55,256 nucleotides of DNA from Leptolyngbyaceae cyanobacterium SM1_4_3 (GCA_012031415.1 JAAUTN010000009.1:1-55256), one strand, 5' to 3'. Shown: positions 7,052 to 16,823, numbered from the stretch's first letter. The notes: generated from the letters alone by a model not told the origin. Program-made: numbers and translations.

Positions 7052-9982
7052 CTACTTCTCGCTGATTTTGAACTGACCCACGCTTTGCTGTAGCGCCTGA
7101 GCGACCTTGCGAAGCTGGTCAAAGGAAGAGGAGACGTGGTTGGCTTCGTCTGAAGTTTTGTTGGCGATCGCTGCTACATCCTGCATCGTTTCCGTCACCG
7201 TCTCAGCAGCGTGAGACTGCATCACTGCCGCCTGCACGATCGCCTTAACCAGGTCGCTAATTTGCTCACTCGCAGCGGTAATTTTGTTGAGGCTGTGGCG
7301 TGTTTCGTCAACCAGTTGAGTTCCGAGAACTACCTGTTTGGCTCCAATTTCCATTGCTGTTGCCACCTCTTGAGTTCCGGTTTGAATGCCAGCGACCAGC
7401 GATCGAATTTCCTTCGTTGCAAGTTCAGACTGTTGGGCTAGCGCCTGCACTTCCTTAGCGATGACCGCAAATCCGGTTCCATCTTTGCCTGCCCTGGATG
7501 CCTCAATGGAAGCATTTAGGGCCAGCATATTGGTTTGGTCGGCAAAGCTGCTGATTAGCCCGACGACAGTAGAGATTTCTTGGGAGGCTTCGCCCAGTTG
7601 CCTCACTTTTTGCGAAGTTTCTTCTGCCGTTGTTTGAATGGCTTGAATTCCTGCGACGGTGCGATTCATCGCGGCATCTCCTTCCTCTACGGTTTGTGCC
7701 GCCTGTTTGACAGCGGACTCAGCGGCTTCGGCATTGGCGACCGCTGCCCGAACGATGTCCGTCATTTCTCTAATTTGAGATAGGGCTGTGGCAACTTCTT
7801 CCGCCTGTCTTAGGGACTCTGCGGAGAGCGATCGCACCGAAGTCTCATTCTCATCGGTAGTAAATACAACCTGATTTGCGGCTTCTCGCACCTGAAGCAA
7901 GATCTTCCGCAAGTTATCCACCGTCGCGTTATAGGAATCAGCAATGGTGCCAATTTCATCTGGAGTCACCTTTGCCCGAATAGTAAGATCTCCTCGGCTA
8001 ATTGGATCTACCTCTTGCAATAGTTCCAGCGCTCGCCTTTGCAGATCATCCTTACTCTGACGCTGCTCTTCCGCTAGCTGTCTCGTTTCTTCCAACAGCA
8101 CAAATCGGTCGATAATCAGTCCCAAGTAATTTGAAAGCTGTTTAAGGAACTCAATCTCTGAAGAGTTCCAGTCGTAAGTTGCGGTACATTGGTCTGCGAT
8201 CAAAATACCTGAAAGCTGATCGTTACCCAGCACGGGACTGATCAAATGAGCTTTAACATCCTGCGCCTTCAGCCAGCTTAGATAGTCCAGCGGTAGTCCT
8301 GCATCAGCGATTTGATTAATTGGAAAAACATATCCACTTTGGCAATCGTTCAACAGTGCCTCTGGAAACTGAAAGTTCCTAACTGCCTGTGACGCAGCAG
8401 CCCACTCTGGAGCGCTAGACTCTGCTTCGATGTAACTGCTGCCATCAGAATTGAGGCGGTAAAATACCAGACGGTCTATGTTCAGCGCAACGCGAGCCTC
8501 CTGCACGGCCCGGTCAAACACCGCGCTCAGTTCTTGGCGGTTGGATGTTTTGGCTCCAGTGATGTTAGTTAACAGCCGCAATTGCTCAGATTCCTGACGC
8601 AGCCGTTCCTCGCTCAAGCGGCTGGTCATTCGGCTTAATTCTTGAGACAAAATGCCGATTTCGTCCTGACGATCTTCAGCCACCGCCAAACTTCCTACTG
8701 ACCGCCCTGCCGCAATTTCACCTGCAAGCTGGGTCAACCGCCGAATCGGACTGGAAAAAGAAGCCGCAACCGGAAAAGATAAGATTCCTGCCAGCAGCCA
8801 CATTCCTCCCCCAATTCCATAGGAAATCAACTGTTGCTGTCGCAGGTCGGTGGTTGCTGCTGCTAAAGGCCTGGCTACAAGGGTCATGCCAATGGGTCTT
8901 GCCGAATTGGGCTGAAGTAAGGCCTGATGGTCATAAAGCGGTCTGTAGTGCGCCAGATAAACCTGTCCGTCAATCGTCATCTCATCGACCAGCGGTTCTC
9001 CCTGTTCCAGGACTGCTGCTTTTACTGCTTCGTCAGCCTGGGCCTCAATTTCGGCTTCATAGGCTGGGTCGTTGATCATGACCAGATCGGTTGTGGTGAA
9101 GGCCGCAGAAATTGGAACCCCATAACCTTCTGAGAATTGTGCGGCAATGTCGTTGTGGTTGTTTAGAAACGACCCGGTGATGGCTAGCCCAACCCGCTGC
9201 CCATTGACTTCAACGGGCTGTACCGAGACGCTAATGATTCCTGCGGGTGCATCTGCGCTTTGGGGCGTGTTGGAGCCTAGCTGCGCCTGCAAGTCTAGCC
9301 GTTCTAACTGCCCGCTGGTAAAGGGTTCTATACCAGATAGAGGTTTTCCAGAACTCAGCACCTCGCGCACGATTGGAATATTGGTCAAAGCAGTTCCCAG
9401 TGGGGGAGACACGGGGCGATAGACGGATTTGAACCCCTCGTCGGAGGCTGAGGCACTCAGATCGATAACTTGAATGTCTTCAGCTACAATCTGACCTGAG
9501 TTATCGGTCAGAATTTGGAAGCTGGCGTGGGTTTCAGAGGAATCGTTAGAAGCGTTGTCGATCGCCAGAGCCTCTGTAAGCAGTGTTTGGTTCTGCTGTA
9601 CCTCTTCTGGGTTGCTGAGATTGATGTTTGTTGCTTTTACCAGCTTTGCCAGGTTGATCGCCTTTTCTTCACTCGAAAGCTGACTCCAGATTACATATTC
9701 ATCTGTAAAGCCTTGTCCTTCCCCTTCTAAGGTGGCGCTGAAGTCGGCGATCGCCCGATTCTTATTAATCGCGACAAGCGCCTGCGTTACAACAATCAGA
9801 GGAATGGCTGCACTTCCTACCAGCAGAATCAGAAGCTTACGCCGAAGGCTCCAGTTAGACCAAAGACTTTTCAGCCGTGTTGCACCGGACTTCTGCGGTG
9901 AGGAAAAACGGGGCTGATCGGCTGTTGCTGGATGGAGGTCAAGCGCAGTGGAGGGATGAAAGTTTGAGGTGGGGCGAATCAT
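7052..9982 (-). CDS. Methyl-accepting chemotaxis protein, PixJ-like architecture (HAMP-GAF-HAMP-MA)
   Basis: A 976-residue membrane chemoreceptor. Order: cytoplasmic N-terminus, TM1 (about 49-72), a large periplasmic sensor, probably dCache-like (about 75-380), TM2 (about 388-412), HAMP (about 412-462), GAF (about 480-640), a second HAMP-like linker (about 665-715) and the MA signalling domain (about 720-976) with the hairpin tip FADQTNMLALNASIEASRAG. The order recalls the PixJ/TaxD1 phototaxis receptors. The GAF has cyanobacteriochrome-like features (AGLPLDY...QDVKAHLISPV, IADQC, YDW), but the usual Cys-His pair is replaced by Asp-Tyr, so covalent bilin binding at that site is unlikely. No che genes adjoin it. 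A GGAAA motif precedes the ATG. Confidence 0.94.
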   Translation of the reverse strand: MIRPTSNFHPSTALDLHPATADQPRFSSPQKSGATRLKSLWSNWSLRRKLLILLVGSAAIPLIVVTQALVAINKNRAIADFSATLEGEGQGFTDEYVIWSQLSSEEKAINLAKLVKATNINLSNPEEVQQNQTLLTEALAIDNASNDSSETHASFQILTDNSGQIVAEDIQVIDLSASASDEGFKSVYRPVSPPLGTALTNIPIVREVLSSGKPLSGIEPFTSGQLERLDLQAQLGSNTPQSADAPAGIISVSVQPVEVNGQRVGLAITGSFLNNHNDIAAQFSEGYGVPISAAFTTTDLVMINDPAYEAEIEAQADEAVKAAVLEQGEPLVDEMTIDGQVYLAHYRPLYDHQALLQPNSARPIGMTLVARPLAAATTDLRQQQLISYGIGGGMWLLAGILSFPVAASFSSPIRRLTQLAGEIAAGRSVGSLAVAEDRQDEIGILSQELSRMTSRLSEERLRQESEQLRLLTNITGAKTSNRQELSAVFDRAVQEARVALNIDRLVFYRLNSDGSSYIEAESSAPEWAAASQAVRNFQFPEALLNDCQSGYVFPINQIADAGLPLDYLSWLKAQDVKAHLISPVLGNDQLSGILIADQCTATYDWNSSEIEFLKQLSNYLGLIIDRFVLLEETRQLAEEQRQSKDDLQRRALELLQEVDPISRGDLTIRAKVTPDEIGTIADSYNATVDNLRKILLQVREAANQVVFTTDENETSVRSLSAESLRQAEEVATALSQIREMTDIVRAAVANAEAAESAVKQAAQTVEEGDAAMNRTVAGIQAIQTTAEETSQKVRQLGEASQEISTVVGLISSFADQTNMLALNASIEASRAGKDGTGFAVIAKEVQALAQQSELATKEIRSLVAGIQTGTQEVATAMEIGAKQVVLGTQLVDETRHSLNKITAASEQISDLVKAIVQAAVMQSHAAETVTETMQDVAAIANKTSDEANHVSSSFDQLRKVAQALQQSVGQFKISEK

Positions 9983-10162
9983 GGAGTCAGTTTCCTGTTC
10001 TGAAAGTTGAGAGAATCAGGAAGATGCTTACCCTACAAATAACCCTGGTAGAAGAAAATTCGGCGCAGCGCGGTCAATCAAAAAAACTGTCAACCACAAT
10101 ATAGCAGTCCTGAACAGCCAGCATAATCATGACATATCCCTCGCTTTGTTAACCTGGGCTTT

Positions 10163-12374
10163 ATGGAATTGTTTGACCAGCAGCGCCAGCAGCTTATAGA
10201 AACCGAAGCGCCCTTAGCCGCCCGGATGCGTCCCCGGACGCTGGATCAGTTTGTCGGGCAAGATCACATCATTGGGCAGGGGCGACTGCTGCGACGGGCG
10301 ATTCAGGCAGACCAGCTTTCGTCACTCATTTTCTATGGCCCACCAGGAACGGGAAAGACGACTCTAGCACGAATTATTGCCAACACGACTGAGGCGCACT
10401 TTATCTCAATCAACGCAGTGCTGGCAGGGGTCAAGGAAATTCGAGAGGCGATCGCCACTGCCCAAGAGAAACGAGGAATGTATGCTCAAAAAACAATTCT
10501 ATTTGTGGATGAGGTACACCGCTTTAATAAGTCGCAGCAGGATGCGCTGTTGCCCTGGGTGGAAAACGGCACGGTGACTTTGATTGGCGCAACTACAGAA
10601 AATCCTTACTTTGAAGTGAACAAGGCACTGGTGAGCCGATCGCGCATTTTTCAACTGAAGTCGCTGGATCAGAATGACTTGAAGCAAGTAGTGATGCAGG
10701 CATTGCAGGATGGCGATCGCGGCTACGGCAAACTGACGATTCAGCTTCACCCGGATGCGCTCGACCACCTGGTTAACGTGGCGAATGGCGATGCCCGCGC
10801 CCTGCTGAATGCATTGGAACTGGCAGTTGAAACCACACCTGCCGATGAGAATGGCGTGATTCACATTAGCCTGTCGGTGGCGGAGGAGTCGATTCAGCAG
10901 CGGGCAGTCCTGTATGACAAAGAAGGAGATGCTCACTTTGATACAATCAGCGCTTTCATTAAAAGCCTGCGCGGTTCAGATCCAGATGCAGCGCTGTATT
11001 GGTTAGCACGAATGGTGTATGCCGGAGAAGATCCGCGCTTTATCTTTCGGCGAATGTTAATTCTTGCCAGTGAAGACGTGGGATTGGCAGCCCCGGATGC
11101 AGTGGCGATCGTCAATGCCTGCGCTCAGGCATTTGACCGGGTAGGAATGCCCGAAGGACGCTATCCGCTGGCTCAAGCCGCGCTCTACCTGGCAACGGTG
11201 CCCAAATCCAATAGCGTCATGGGTTTTTTGATGCCCTCGCGGCCGTTGAGCGAGAGCGAGAAGAGGATGTGCCGCTGCACTTGCGAGACGCAAACCGGGA
11301 TAAACACAGTTTTGGGCATGGTTCCGGCTACCTTTATCCACACTCTTATCGAGAGCATTGGGTAGCGCAGCAGTATTTGCCCAACAGTTTACAGGGACAG
11401 GTGTTTTACCAGCCTTCTGACCAGGGCTATGAGGAAGCAATTCAGCAGCAGGTCGCCCGACGACGGGAAGAACAGCTTGCCTCGCTGGTAGAAGGAATTG
11501 GCGTGGCATTACCCGAAGTTCTCACGTTTGGCCCTACAAATTCTGCCCAAGATCGTTGGTTACAGCGGACCTTGAGCCAAGTGGGGGAACAGTTAGGATG
11601 GGTGCGCGATCGCCTCTTTTCCCTTGCCCAACCCCAACGCCATCATCTGATTCTAGACCTGAACGCAGGCAGCGGTTTACTCACCTGGGAGGCACTACGC
11701 CGAGTGCCTGAAGGCGGTGTATATGCCTGCGTTCGCACCATTAACGATGCCGAAGCATTAAGAGAACAAGCAGCCGTTTTACCAGAACTCTCACGCCCAA
11801 TCGTGCTGCAATCCTCATTAGCAGACCTACCCAGTGCGTTAGCGGAATATCCTAATATTCAGTTTGATCACATGATTGGACGTAATGCCCTTTTGCAGGA
11901 AGGCGATCGCCCTTTATCCTTAACTCGTTGGTGAAACTACTTCACCCGAATAAGGCACTCACTTTAGCAGAAACAATTCCCCGTCACACTCAACGACTCT
12001 ATCAACTCCTGGAACCCGAACGATTCAGCAAAAAACTGTTGAATCGGCTGATTGAAGCAGAAGAAAGCATCTACACCAACCCGTCTGATCCAATGGTGAA
12101 TTGGGATGTGGATGAGTTGCGATCGCTCTTTCACACCGCAAATCTAACCGTTGACATCCAGGTTGAACATACCCAGACCGAAATTCGCATCACGTCTCAC
12201 CTATTGGAACGCTGGTTTCAACCTGGAGAATCGCGCCCTAGCTATGCAGATCACCTTTCTAACTCTCTAAGTGAATCTGAAGTGAGAACCGTGCGTGAGT
12301 TATTTATGAAATACTTGCTCAATCAAGTGATTAAGTGGGAAGGGGCGATCGCCTTCATTCAAGCCAGTTATTGA
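10163..12374 (+). pseudogene. RarA/MgsA-type AAA+ ATPase fused to a methyltransferase-like domain, two frameshifts
   Basis: Cyanobacteria carry a replication-fork ATPase (RarA/MgsA, clamp-loader-like AAA+) extended by a C-terminal Rossmann-like domain, about 735 aa in all. Segment 1 (10163-11365) has GPPGTGKT at residues 59-66, Walker [11 protein letters not shown] at 112-121 and GATTENP at 142-148, then loses frame at the T-run near 11223-11228 (six T where seven keep frame). Segment 2 (to 11934) continues DVPLHLRDANRDKHSFGHG and the SAM-binding-like LDLNAGSGLLTWEALRR. It loses frame again near 11910 in CCTTTATCC. Segment 3 (11928-12374) completes the C-terminus. Each break is repaired by one extra base. 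Either two assembly errors or a decayed gene; the AAA+ core alone could still be made. Confidence 0.85.
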
Positions 12375-12730
12375 GCTTCTGGTGTAGCCAGAGTTAAGCT
12401 CAATACAGTCGCTAATGCCTCAGAAATTGCGGCGATTTCTGTGTTAGTGAGTTTGCCTAGCAGTCGAATTAGTCTTGTTTCTGATACTGAACGGATTTGA
12501 AATGTGTCTACGGCTGAAGATTTACTCAAACCATTCTCAGAACTGGGTTCAAGTTTTACCATCCACGGCCTTGTTGCATATCTTTCTTTCCAATCTGTGA
12601 TCGGAACAATGATTTTGAGCGGTAAGATCCCAACCGCGTCGTCGTTAACAATTACCGTTGGACGTGTCTTACTAATCTCTGTTCCTACAGTTGGATCTAA
12701 TCTTACAACCCAAATTTCGCCTCTATTCAT
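12368..12730 (-). CDS. Type II toxin, MazF/PemK family endoribonuclease
   Basis: A 120-residue PemK/MazF-type toxin, an mRNA-cleaving ribonuclease. Its start MNRGEIWVVRLDPTVGTEISKTRPTVIV matches the family's first two strands, including the conserved R/G-rich turn and the Lys-Thr-Arg-Pro loop. VPITDW and the VDTFQIRSVSETRLIRLLGKL segment give the dimer and active-site strands. It begins 17 nt after the stop of the small acidic gene 12748-12990, the usual antitoxin-first order. Its 3' end overlaps the end of the RarA fragment on the opposite strand by a few bases. Confidence 0.93.
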   Translation of the reverse strand: MNRGEIWVVRLDPTVGTEISKTRPTVIVNDDAVGILPLKIIVPITDWKERYATRPWMVKLEPSSENGLSKSSAVDTFQIRSVSETRLIRLLGKLTNTEIAAISEALATVLSLTLATPEAQ

Positions 12731-12747
12731 AGACAGCTAAATAAGTG

Positions 12748-12990
12748 TCAACAATCGTCAGCTTCGTCATCGTAAAAATTTTCTCCATCCAGTTCGCCAA
12801 AAGCAATCAGATCGCTGCCTGGAGTATAATCTGAAACTGCCCCTAGAGCAGCCAATTTAAGCTGTTGCCTGATTTCATCTTTTGAAAGAGAAGACTCTTC
12901 TCGAATCAGACGAAGTGCTGCTTCAGCAATAGTTAGGCGATCGCTAACTGGCAACTGTGGAAGTGCTTGTAAAATTTCTGTAGTATTCAT
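12748..12990 (-). CDS. Antitoxin of the MazF-type toxin
   Basis: An 80-residue, strongly acidic protein. The N-terminus (MNTTEILQALPQLPVSDRLTIAEAALRLIREE) is a helical dimerisation/DNA-binding-like region seen in antitoxins paired with cyanobacterial MazF/PemK genes. The C-terminus (GELDGENFYDDEADDC) is an acidic tail suited to binding the toxin. It lies directly upstream of the toxin in the same transcript, and such antitoxins usually autorepress. About 45 nt of its coding sequence is duplicated upstream of its own start (13071-13115). Confidence 0.85.
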   Translation of the reverse strand: MNTTEILQALPQLPVSDRLTIAEAALRLIREESSLSKDEIRQQLKLAALGAVSDYTPGSDLIAFGELDGENFYDDEADDC

Positions 12991-13070
12991 CGTTCTTCTT
13001 AAGGTTATACGAAATATAACAGATGAACTTTACTCAAGTATCACCGCTTTTACTCCTAGTTTCCACGCTT

Positions 13071-13115
13071 ACTCTTCTCGAATCAGACGAAGTGCTGCTT
13101 CAGCAGTGGCTAAGC
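13071..13115 (-). pseudogene. Duplicated fragment of the antitoxin gene
   Basis: 45 nt match 12894-12938, inside the antitoxin gene, with about four mismatches, in the same orientation and 177 bp apart. It encodes the AEAALRLIREES segment on the minus strand without a start. It looks like the remnant of a second antitoxin copy or a local duplication. Confidence 0.7.
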
Positions 13116-13162
13116 AATGACTTATCATAGTAAAGCATCTCATCCGCAGTGAATTAGAGGCA

Positions 13163-13930
13163 ATGTCACTCATGGTGCAGCAACTGTCATCAGAACAACA
13201 GCCCTCAGAGAAGCAACTTTCAGACAGGCAGCCAGAGAAACAGCCTGTGATTTATCCTGAGAGCGATGGTCAACCGATGGCAGACAACACAAAACAGTTT
13301 CGCTGGATTGTCACCATCAAAGAAAATCTAGAGCGACTGTTTGCGGCAGACGCGATGGTTTTTGTGGCAGGTGATTTGCTCTGGTATCCGGTTGAGGGCA
13401 ATAACGCAATTTGTCAGGCCCCGGATGCAATGGTGGCGTTTGGTCGTCCTAAGGGCGATCGCGGCTCCTATCAGCAATGGCGCGAGGAGGGCATTGCGCC
13501 TCAGGTTGTGTTTGAAATTCTCTCCCCCAGCAATCGTCTCAAGGAGATGTCTAAAAAGCTCAAATTTTATGAGCAATACGGGGTTGAGGAATATTACATC
13601 TACGACCCTGATGGGATTGACTTTGCAGGTTGGCTGCGAACGGGTAATGCGTTTGAGGTGATCGAAGACCCTTCTGATTGGGTCAGTCCACGTTTGGGCA
13701 TTCGGTTTGTGTTGCAGCCAGACACTTTAGAAATCTATCGACCGGATGGCGATCGCTTCCTCACCCACGTCGAATTAGGACAACTGTGGGAGCAAGAACG
13801 CCAGCGGGCAGAAACAGCGATCGCCCAGCTAGAGCAAGAGCGGCTTCAGCGACAGCAGGAACAAGAGCGCTATCAGGCATTGCTCAATCATCTGCGGCAG
13901 CAGGGCATTGAACCACCCACGCTTGAATAA
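13163..13930 (+). CDS. Uma2 family (DUF820) protein with C-terminal coiled coil
   Basis: A 255-residue Uma2 protein. The nuclease-like core spans about residues 25-200: APDAMVAFGRPKGDRGSYQQW, VVFEILSPSNR (conserved Glu), KKLKFYEQYGVEEYYIYDPD. A Gln/Glu/Arg-rich helix (about 205-248) is predicted to form a coiled coil, as is common in this subgroup. The N-terminal 30 residues are low-complexity Gln/Ser/Lys/Pro; the ATG at 13172 is an alternative start. It runs toward the pentapeptide gene, with a shared terminator between them. Confidence 0.93.
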   Translation: MSLMVQQLSSEQQPSEKQLSDRQPEKQPVIYPESDGQPMADNTKQFRWIVTIKENLERLFAADAMVFVAGDLLWYPVEGNNAICQAPDAMVAFGRPKGDRGSYQQWREEGIAPQVVFEILSPSNRLKEMSKKLKFYEQYGVEEYYIYDPDGIDFAGWLRTGNAFEVIEDPSDWVSPRLGIRFVLQPDTLEIYRPDGDRFLTHVELGQLWEQERQRAETAIAQLEQERLQRQQEQERYQALLNHLRQQGIEPPTLE

Positions 13931-13957
13931 GTCCCCCCACCGACGAGACTAATTTAA

Positions 13958-14000
13958 TTTTTGTGTAAATGCAGGCACTCTACCCGTATTTACACAAAAA
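13958..14000. terminator. Bidirectional terminator between convergent genes
   Basis: Arms TTTTTGTGTAAAT and ATTTACACAAAAA (13 bp, perfect) surround a 17-nt loop. The U-rich tract at each end makes it functional in both directions. It sits 28 nt after the Uma2 stop and 13 nt before the pentapeptide-protein stop. Confidence 0.85.
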
Positions 14001-14012
14001 ACTGAACACACT

Positions 14013-14519
14013 CTACCGACAGCCCAAAGATTCTCGTGTGTCTACACCTGTCACCGGATTAGAGCCGCTAGCCATCTCACAGAGAGACAGCACTTGATCT
14101 CGGTCGAGCAGCGCGAAGCTAAAGTCAGCCCCTGTGACCTTTGCGCCTCGGAAATTTGACTTGAGCATCAGGGCAGAGTCAAGGATTGCGTCACTCAAAT
14201 CAGCCCCCGCAAAATCGGTGATGTAGGCAATGCCATCGCTGAAGTTTGCGCCGTGAAAATTGGCGCTATTCAATGCAGAGCCGTTAAACACCGCGCCCCG
14301 CAAATCGGCATTGCTAAAATTCGCTTCTTTCAAGTTGGCGTTGCTGAATTCTGCTTGCAGTAGAGTCTGACCTGAATAGTCTTTAACGCTGGCATCGGCA
14401 TCATCATAAGCTCGAATTGCTGCGGAACTGGCAGCCACGGCAGGCATCGGCAGCATGACTAATAGGGCTGCAATCAAAACTAATAGAGTCAAGACAAATT
14501 TAGGAAGCTGTAAACGCAT
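14013..14519 (-). CDS. Secreted pentapeptide-repeat protein (thylakoid-lumen type)
   Basis: A 168-residue protein with an N-terminal signal peptide (basic MRLQLPK, then a hydrophobic run to about residue 30 ending PAVAAS) and about 12-15 A(D/N)LXX units between residues 55 and 140 (for example ANLKEANFSNADLRGAVF). These fold into a right-handed quadrilateral beta-helix. The C-terminus has two Cys (LCEMASG and LGCR) that could form a disulfide, as in lumenal pentapeptide proteins. Likely periplasmic or thylakoid-lumenal; the function of these proteins is poorly known. It appears monocistronic. Confidence 0.9.
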   Translation of the reverse strand: MRLQLPKFVLTLLVLIAALLVMLPMPAVAASSAAIRAYDDADASVKDYSGQTLLQAEFSNANLKEANFSNADLRGAVFNGSALNSANFHGANFSDGIAYITDFAGADLSDAILDSALMLKSNFRGAKVTGADFSFALLDRDQVLSLCEMASGSNPVTGVDTRESLGCR

Positions 14520-14630
14520 GGCAGGTAGAATAATGCAGCAAGTGGCTTCATTAAAATTAACATTTGATGGGTCACTTGCGCTTTCTGCAAATATGACTGT
14601 ACTCCTACAGCTTAGAACGAGCAGGAGCGC

Positions 14631-16823
14631 CTAATTTTGCTGTCCTGGGTGAGAGGGTTCCAGAATTTCGCCCACTACTTCTTGGGGTGCGTAAGCAGGT
14701 GGATAAGGCGTTGATACTCGATCTTTTGAACCGTTTGCAACCGCGCCCAAAACCGACACGCCAGCAACCTTCAAGTCTTCTAAAGCCTGTTCTAATTGCG
14801 ATCGCTTCAGCTTTCCGAGACGGGAAACAAGGACCATGCCATCGGCGCGGGCCGTTAACAGCAGCGCATCTGCGTAGCCCACCAGCGGTGGCGTATCATA
14901 AATCACTAAGTCGAATGTTTTGTGGAATTCCTCCATCAGGCTTTGCATTCGGCGTGAAGCAAAGAACTTGGGTGGATCAGGGGGAGCCGAACCCGCCGTC
15001 AGGACAAACAGGTAATCTTCCTTCGACAATCGCTGAATTGCTTGATAGGGCGTAACGCTAGCAGAAATCAAGTCAGTTAAGCCTCGCGTATTGTTCACAC
15101 CCAGATGCCCGTGCAGGCTGGGACGGCGCAGATCTGTATCCACTAACAGAACTCGTTGCCCCATTGTGGCTGCTGCTCGGGCCAGGAAGATTGCCACTGT
15201 AGATTTGCCGCTGTTAGGGACAGCAGAACCGATAACTAGCGATCGCACCGGAGCATCAGGATTGAGCAGCCGAATATTAGTCCACAGGGAGCGAAACGCC
15301 TCCACAAAAGCCGGATCAAGCGGACGATGCCCATTGCCATTGCTTATTGCGCCTTGACTCATTTGCAACGAGCGAGCAATTACGTTTGCTGTACTAGCCG
15401 AATCTTCAAGCTCTTCATAATAGGGAATAACTCCCAAAATGGGCAGCTTGGTGACATCTTTAATTTGCTTAGGTGTATAGAGAAAATCACTCAGTTTGTC
15501 GAGCAATAAAGCCGTGCCAATGCCGATGAGTAAACCTAAAACGATGCCTAGAGCTGCGTTGCGAGTGACGCTTGCCGAGACGGGGCTGGGTTCACCAGGT
15601 GGGGTCAACACCTCCCAGGGAATTTCTTCCTGGGCAGCGTCAATGCGTAAAGCCTCTCGCTGCGATAAAAATAAGTTTAAGTTGTCTGTCGCGATTTGCA
15701 ACTCTCGCTGAATGTCAGTGTATTGGCGGCTCACCTCAGACAATTCATCAATTCTTGAGTTGATGTTGCCAATCGACCGCTCTAACGCTTGACTGCGGGT
15801 TTCAAGTTCACGAATTTGGCTAGCAACCTGTTCTAGGACCCGCTGTCCTTCTTGGCGCAACAGTGGATAAAGGCTCTCTCGCTGATCGGCTAGCACCTGC
15901 ATCTCTCGGCTATTTTCCCGAAACAGGGCTGAGCCTTGAGCCATTTGGCTATTCACATCTAAAATCAGATCTAGCAGCCTTTGGTAGCGGGCATTTTGAG
16001 TCAAGGCAGACGAGGCACCTGCTTCAGCCGACTGAGCCAGTTCTCCTTCCAGTTCTGCATAGAGCGATCGCGCCTGCCGTAGCTCTAGTTGAGTTTCTAA
16101 CTGTTGACTCGTAAATGTACTGGTTTGACCCGACAGTTCACCTCCCTTGGACTCAGGGTCAATCAGATTATTCTCCTGCCGCAAAACCTGTAGCCTTTGC
16201 TGTTGCTCATTGACCTGCTCCTGCAAAGGGTTAAGTTGAGACTCAATGAACTCTAATCCTACGCGAATATCTGCCTGACGTTCTTTCAGGCTGTATTCTA
16301 AATAAGCCTCAGAAATTGCATCTAAAGCAGTTCTAACTAATTCACGGTCGGGATGCTGGTAGCTAACCACCAGGATGTCTTTTGCATCAACCGAAATACC
16401 CAAACTACTGACAAAATCACCATAAGTCATGCCGGGGTACTGAGATTGAAGCTCTTCAACAACTGGAGTAATAATTCCGGGGCTTTGCAAAACTTTTAGC
16501 TGAGTTTCAGTCAAAACCGGTTGCTGAGTGGGCTGTTGTTCTTCTCTCCTACGACTCAAAGAGTCGGGGTTAGAAGATACAACCTCCGTTTCAACGCTCA
16601 CCGGTCGAGCCAAAATCTCCATGCTCGACTGATAAATAGGGGTATCAGTCAGGGCTTTGAATACGGCAGCAGCAGTGATTGTAGCAGTAATGCCTAAAAT
16701 CAGAAAGGCTTTACGACGAATAGCGGCTACTGTTTGACCAAGATCTAGCCCTCCTTCATCTCCTTCATCTGCATAAACAGCATCAACTGGAAGTACCCGT
16801 TGAGAATATTGGTCAGCCTTCAT
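14631..16823 (-). CDS. Exopolysaccharide chain-length regulator/tyrosine autokinase (Wzc-like)
   Basis: A 730-residue inner-membrane Wzc/BY-kinase family protein controlling polymer length and export. N-terminal Wzz domain with TM1 (about 39-58), a long periplasmic coiled coil (about 185-400), TM2 (about 428-448, GIVLGLLIGIGTALLL), then the cytoplasmic kinase: Walker A SAVPNSGKST (Asn and Ser where GEGKST is usual), Walker A' VLLVDTDLRRP and Walker B LVIYDTPPLVGYADA. The C-terminal tail has only the Tyr residues of PYPPAYAP, not a dense Tyr cluster. It lies downstream of the Wza-like gene on the same strand. The leader and the hairpin at 16919-16959 may set its expression relative to Wza. Confidence 0.95.
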   Translation of the reverse strand: MKADQYSQRVLPVDAVYADEGDEGGLDLGQTVAAIRRKAFLILGITATITAAAVFKALTDTPIYQSSMEILARPVSVETEVVSSNPDSLSRRREEQQPTQQPVLTETQLKVLQSPGIITPVVEELQSQYPGMTYGDFVSSLGISVDAKDILVVSYQHPDRELVRTALDAISEAYLEYSLKERQADIRVGLEFIESQLNPLQEQVNEQQQRLQVLRQENNLIDPESKGGELSGQTSTFTSQQLETQLELRQARSLYAELEGELAQSAEAGASSALTQNARYQRLLDLILDVNSQMAQGSALFRENSREMQVLADQRESLYPLLRQEGQRVLEQVASQIRELETRSQALERSIGNINSRIDELSEVSRQYTDIQRELQIATDNLNLFLSQREALRIDAAQEEIPWEVLTPPGEPSPVSASVTRNAALGIVLGLLIGIGTALLLDKLSDFLYTPKQIKDVTKLPILGVIPYYEELEDSASTANVIARSLQMSQGAISNGNGHRPLDPAFVEAFRSLWTNIRLLNPDAPVRSLVIGSAVPNSGKSTVAIFLARAAATMGQRVLLVDTDLRRPSLHGHLGVNNTRGLTDLISASVTPYQAIQRLSKEDYLFVLTAGSAPPDPPKFFASRRMQSLMEEFHKTFDLVIYDTPPLVGYADALLLTARADGMVLVSRLGKLKRSQLEQALEDLKVAGVSVLGAVANGSKDRVSTPYPPAYAPQEVVGEILEPSHPGQQN

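Noticed and set aside
10499-10936. 145-codon minus-strand ORF inside the RarA gene
   Set aside because: Antisense shadow of a conserved AAA+ domain.
11223-11228. Programmed frameshift in the RarA gene
   Set aside because: There is a slippery T-run but no evident stimulatory structure, and the same gene has a second unrelated break, so error or decay is simpler.
11057-11509. 150-codon minus-strand ORF across the RarA frameshift
   Set aside because: Antisense to a frame whose continuity is supported by the fusion protein; no recognisable domain.
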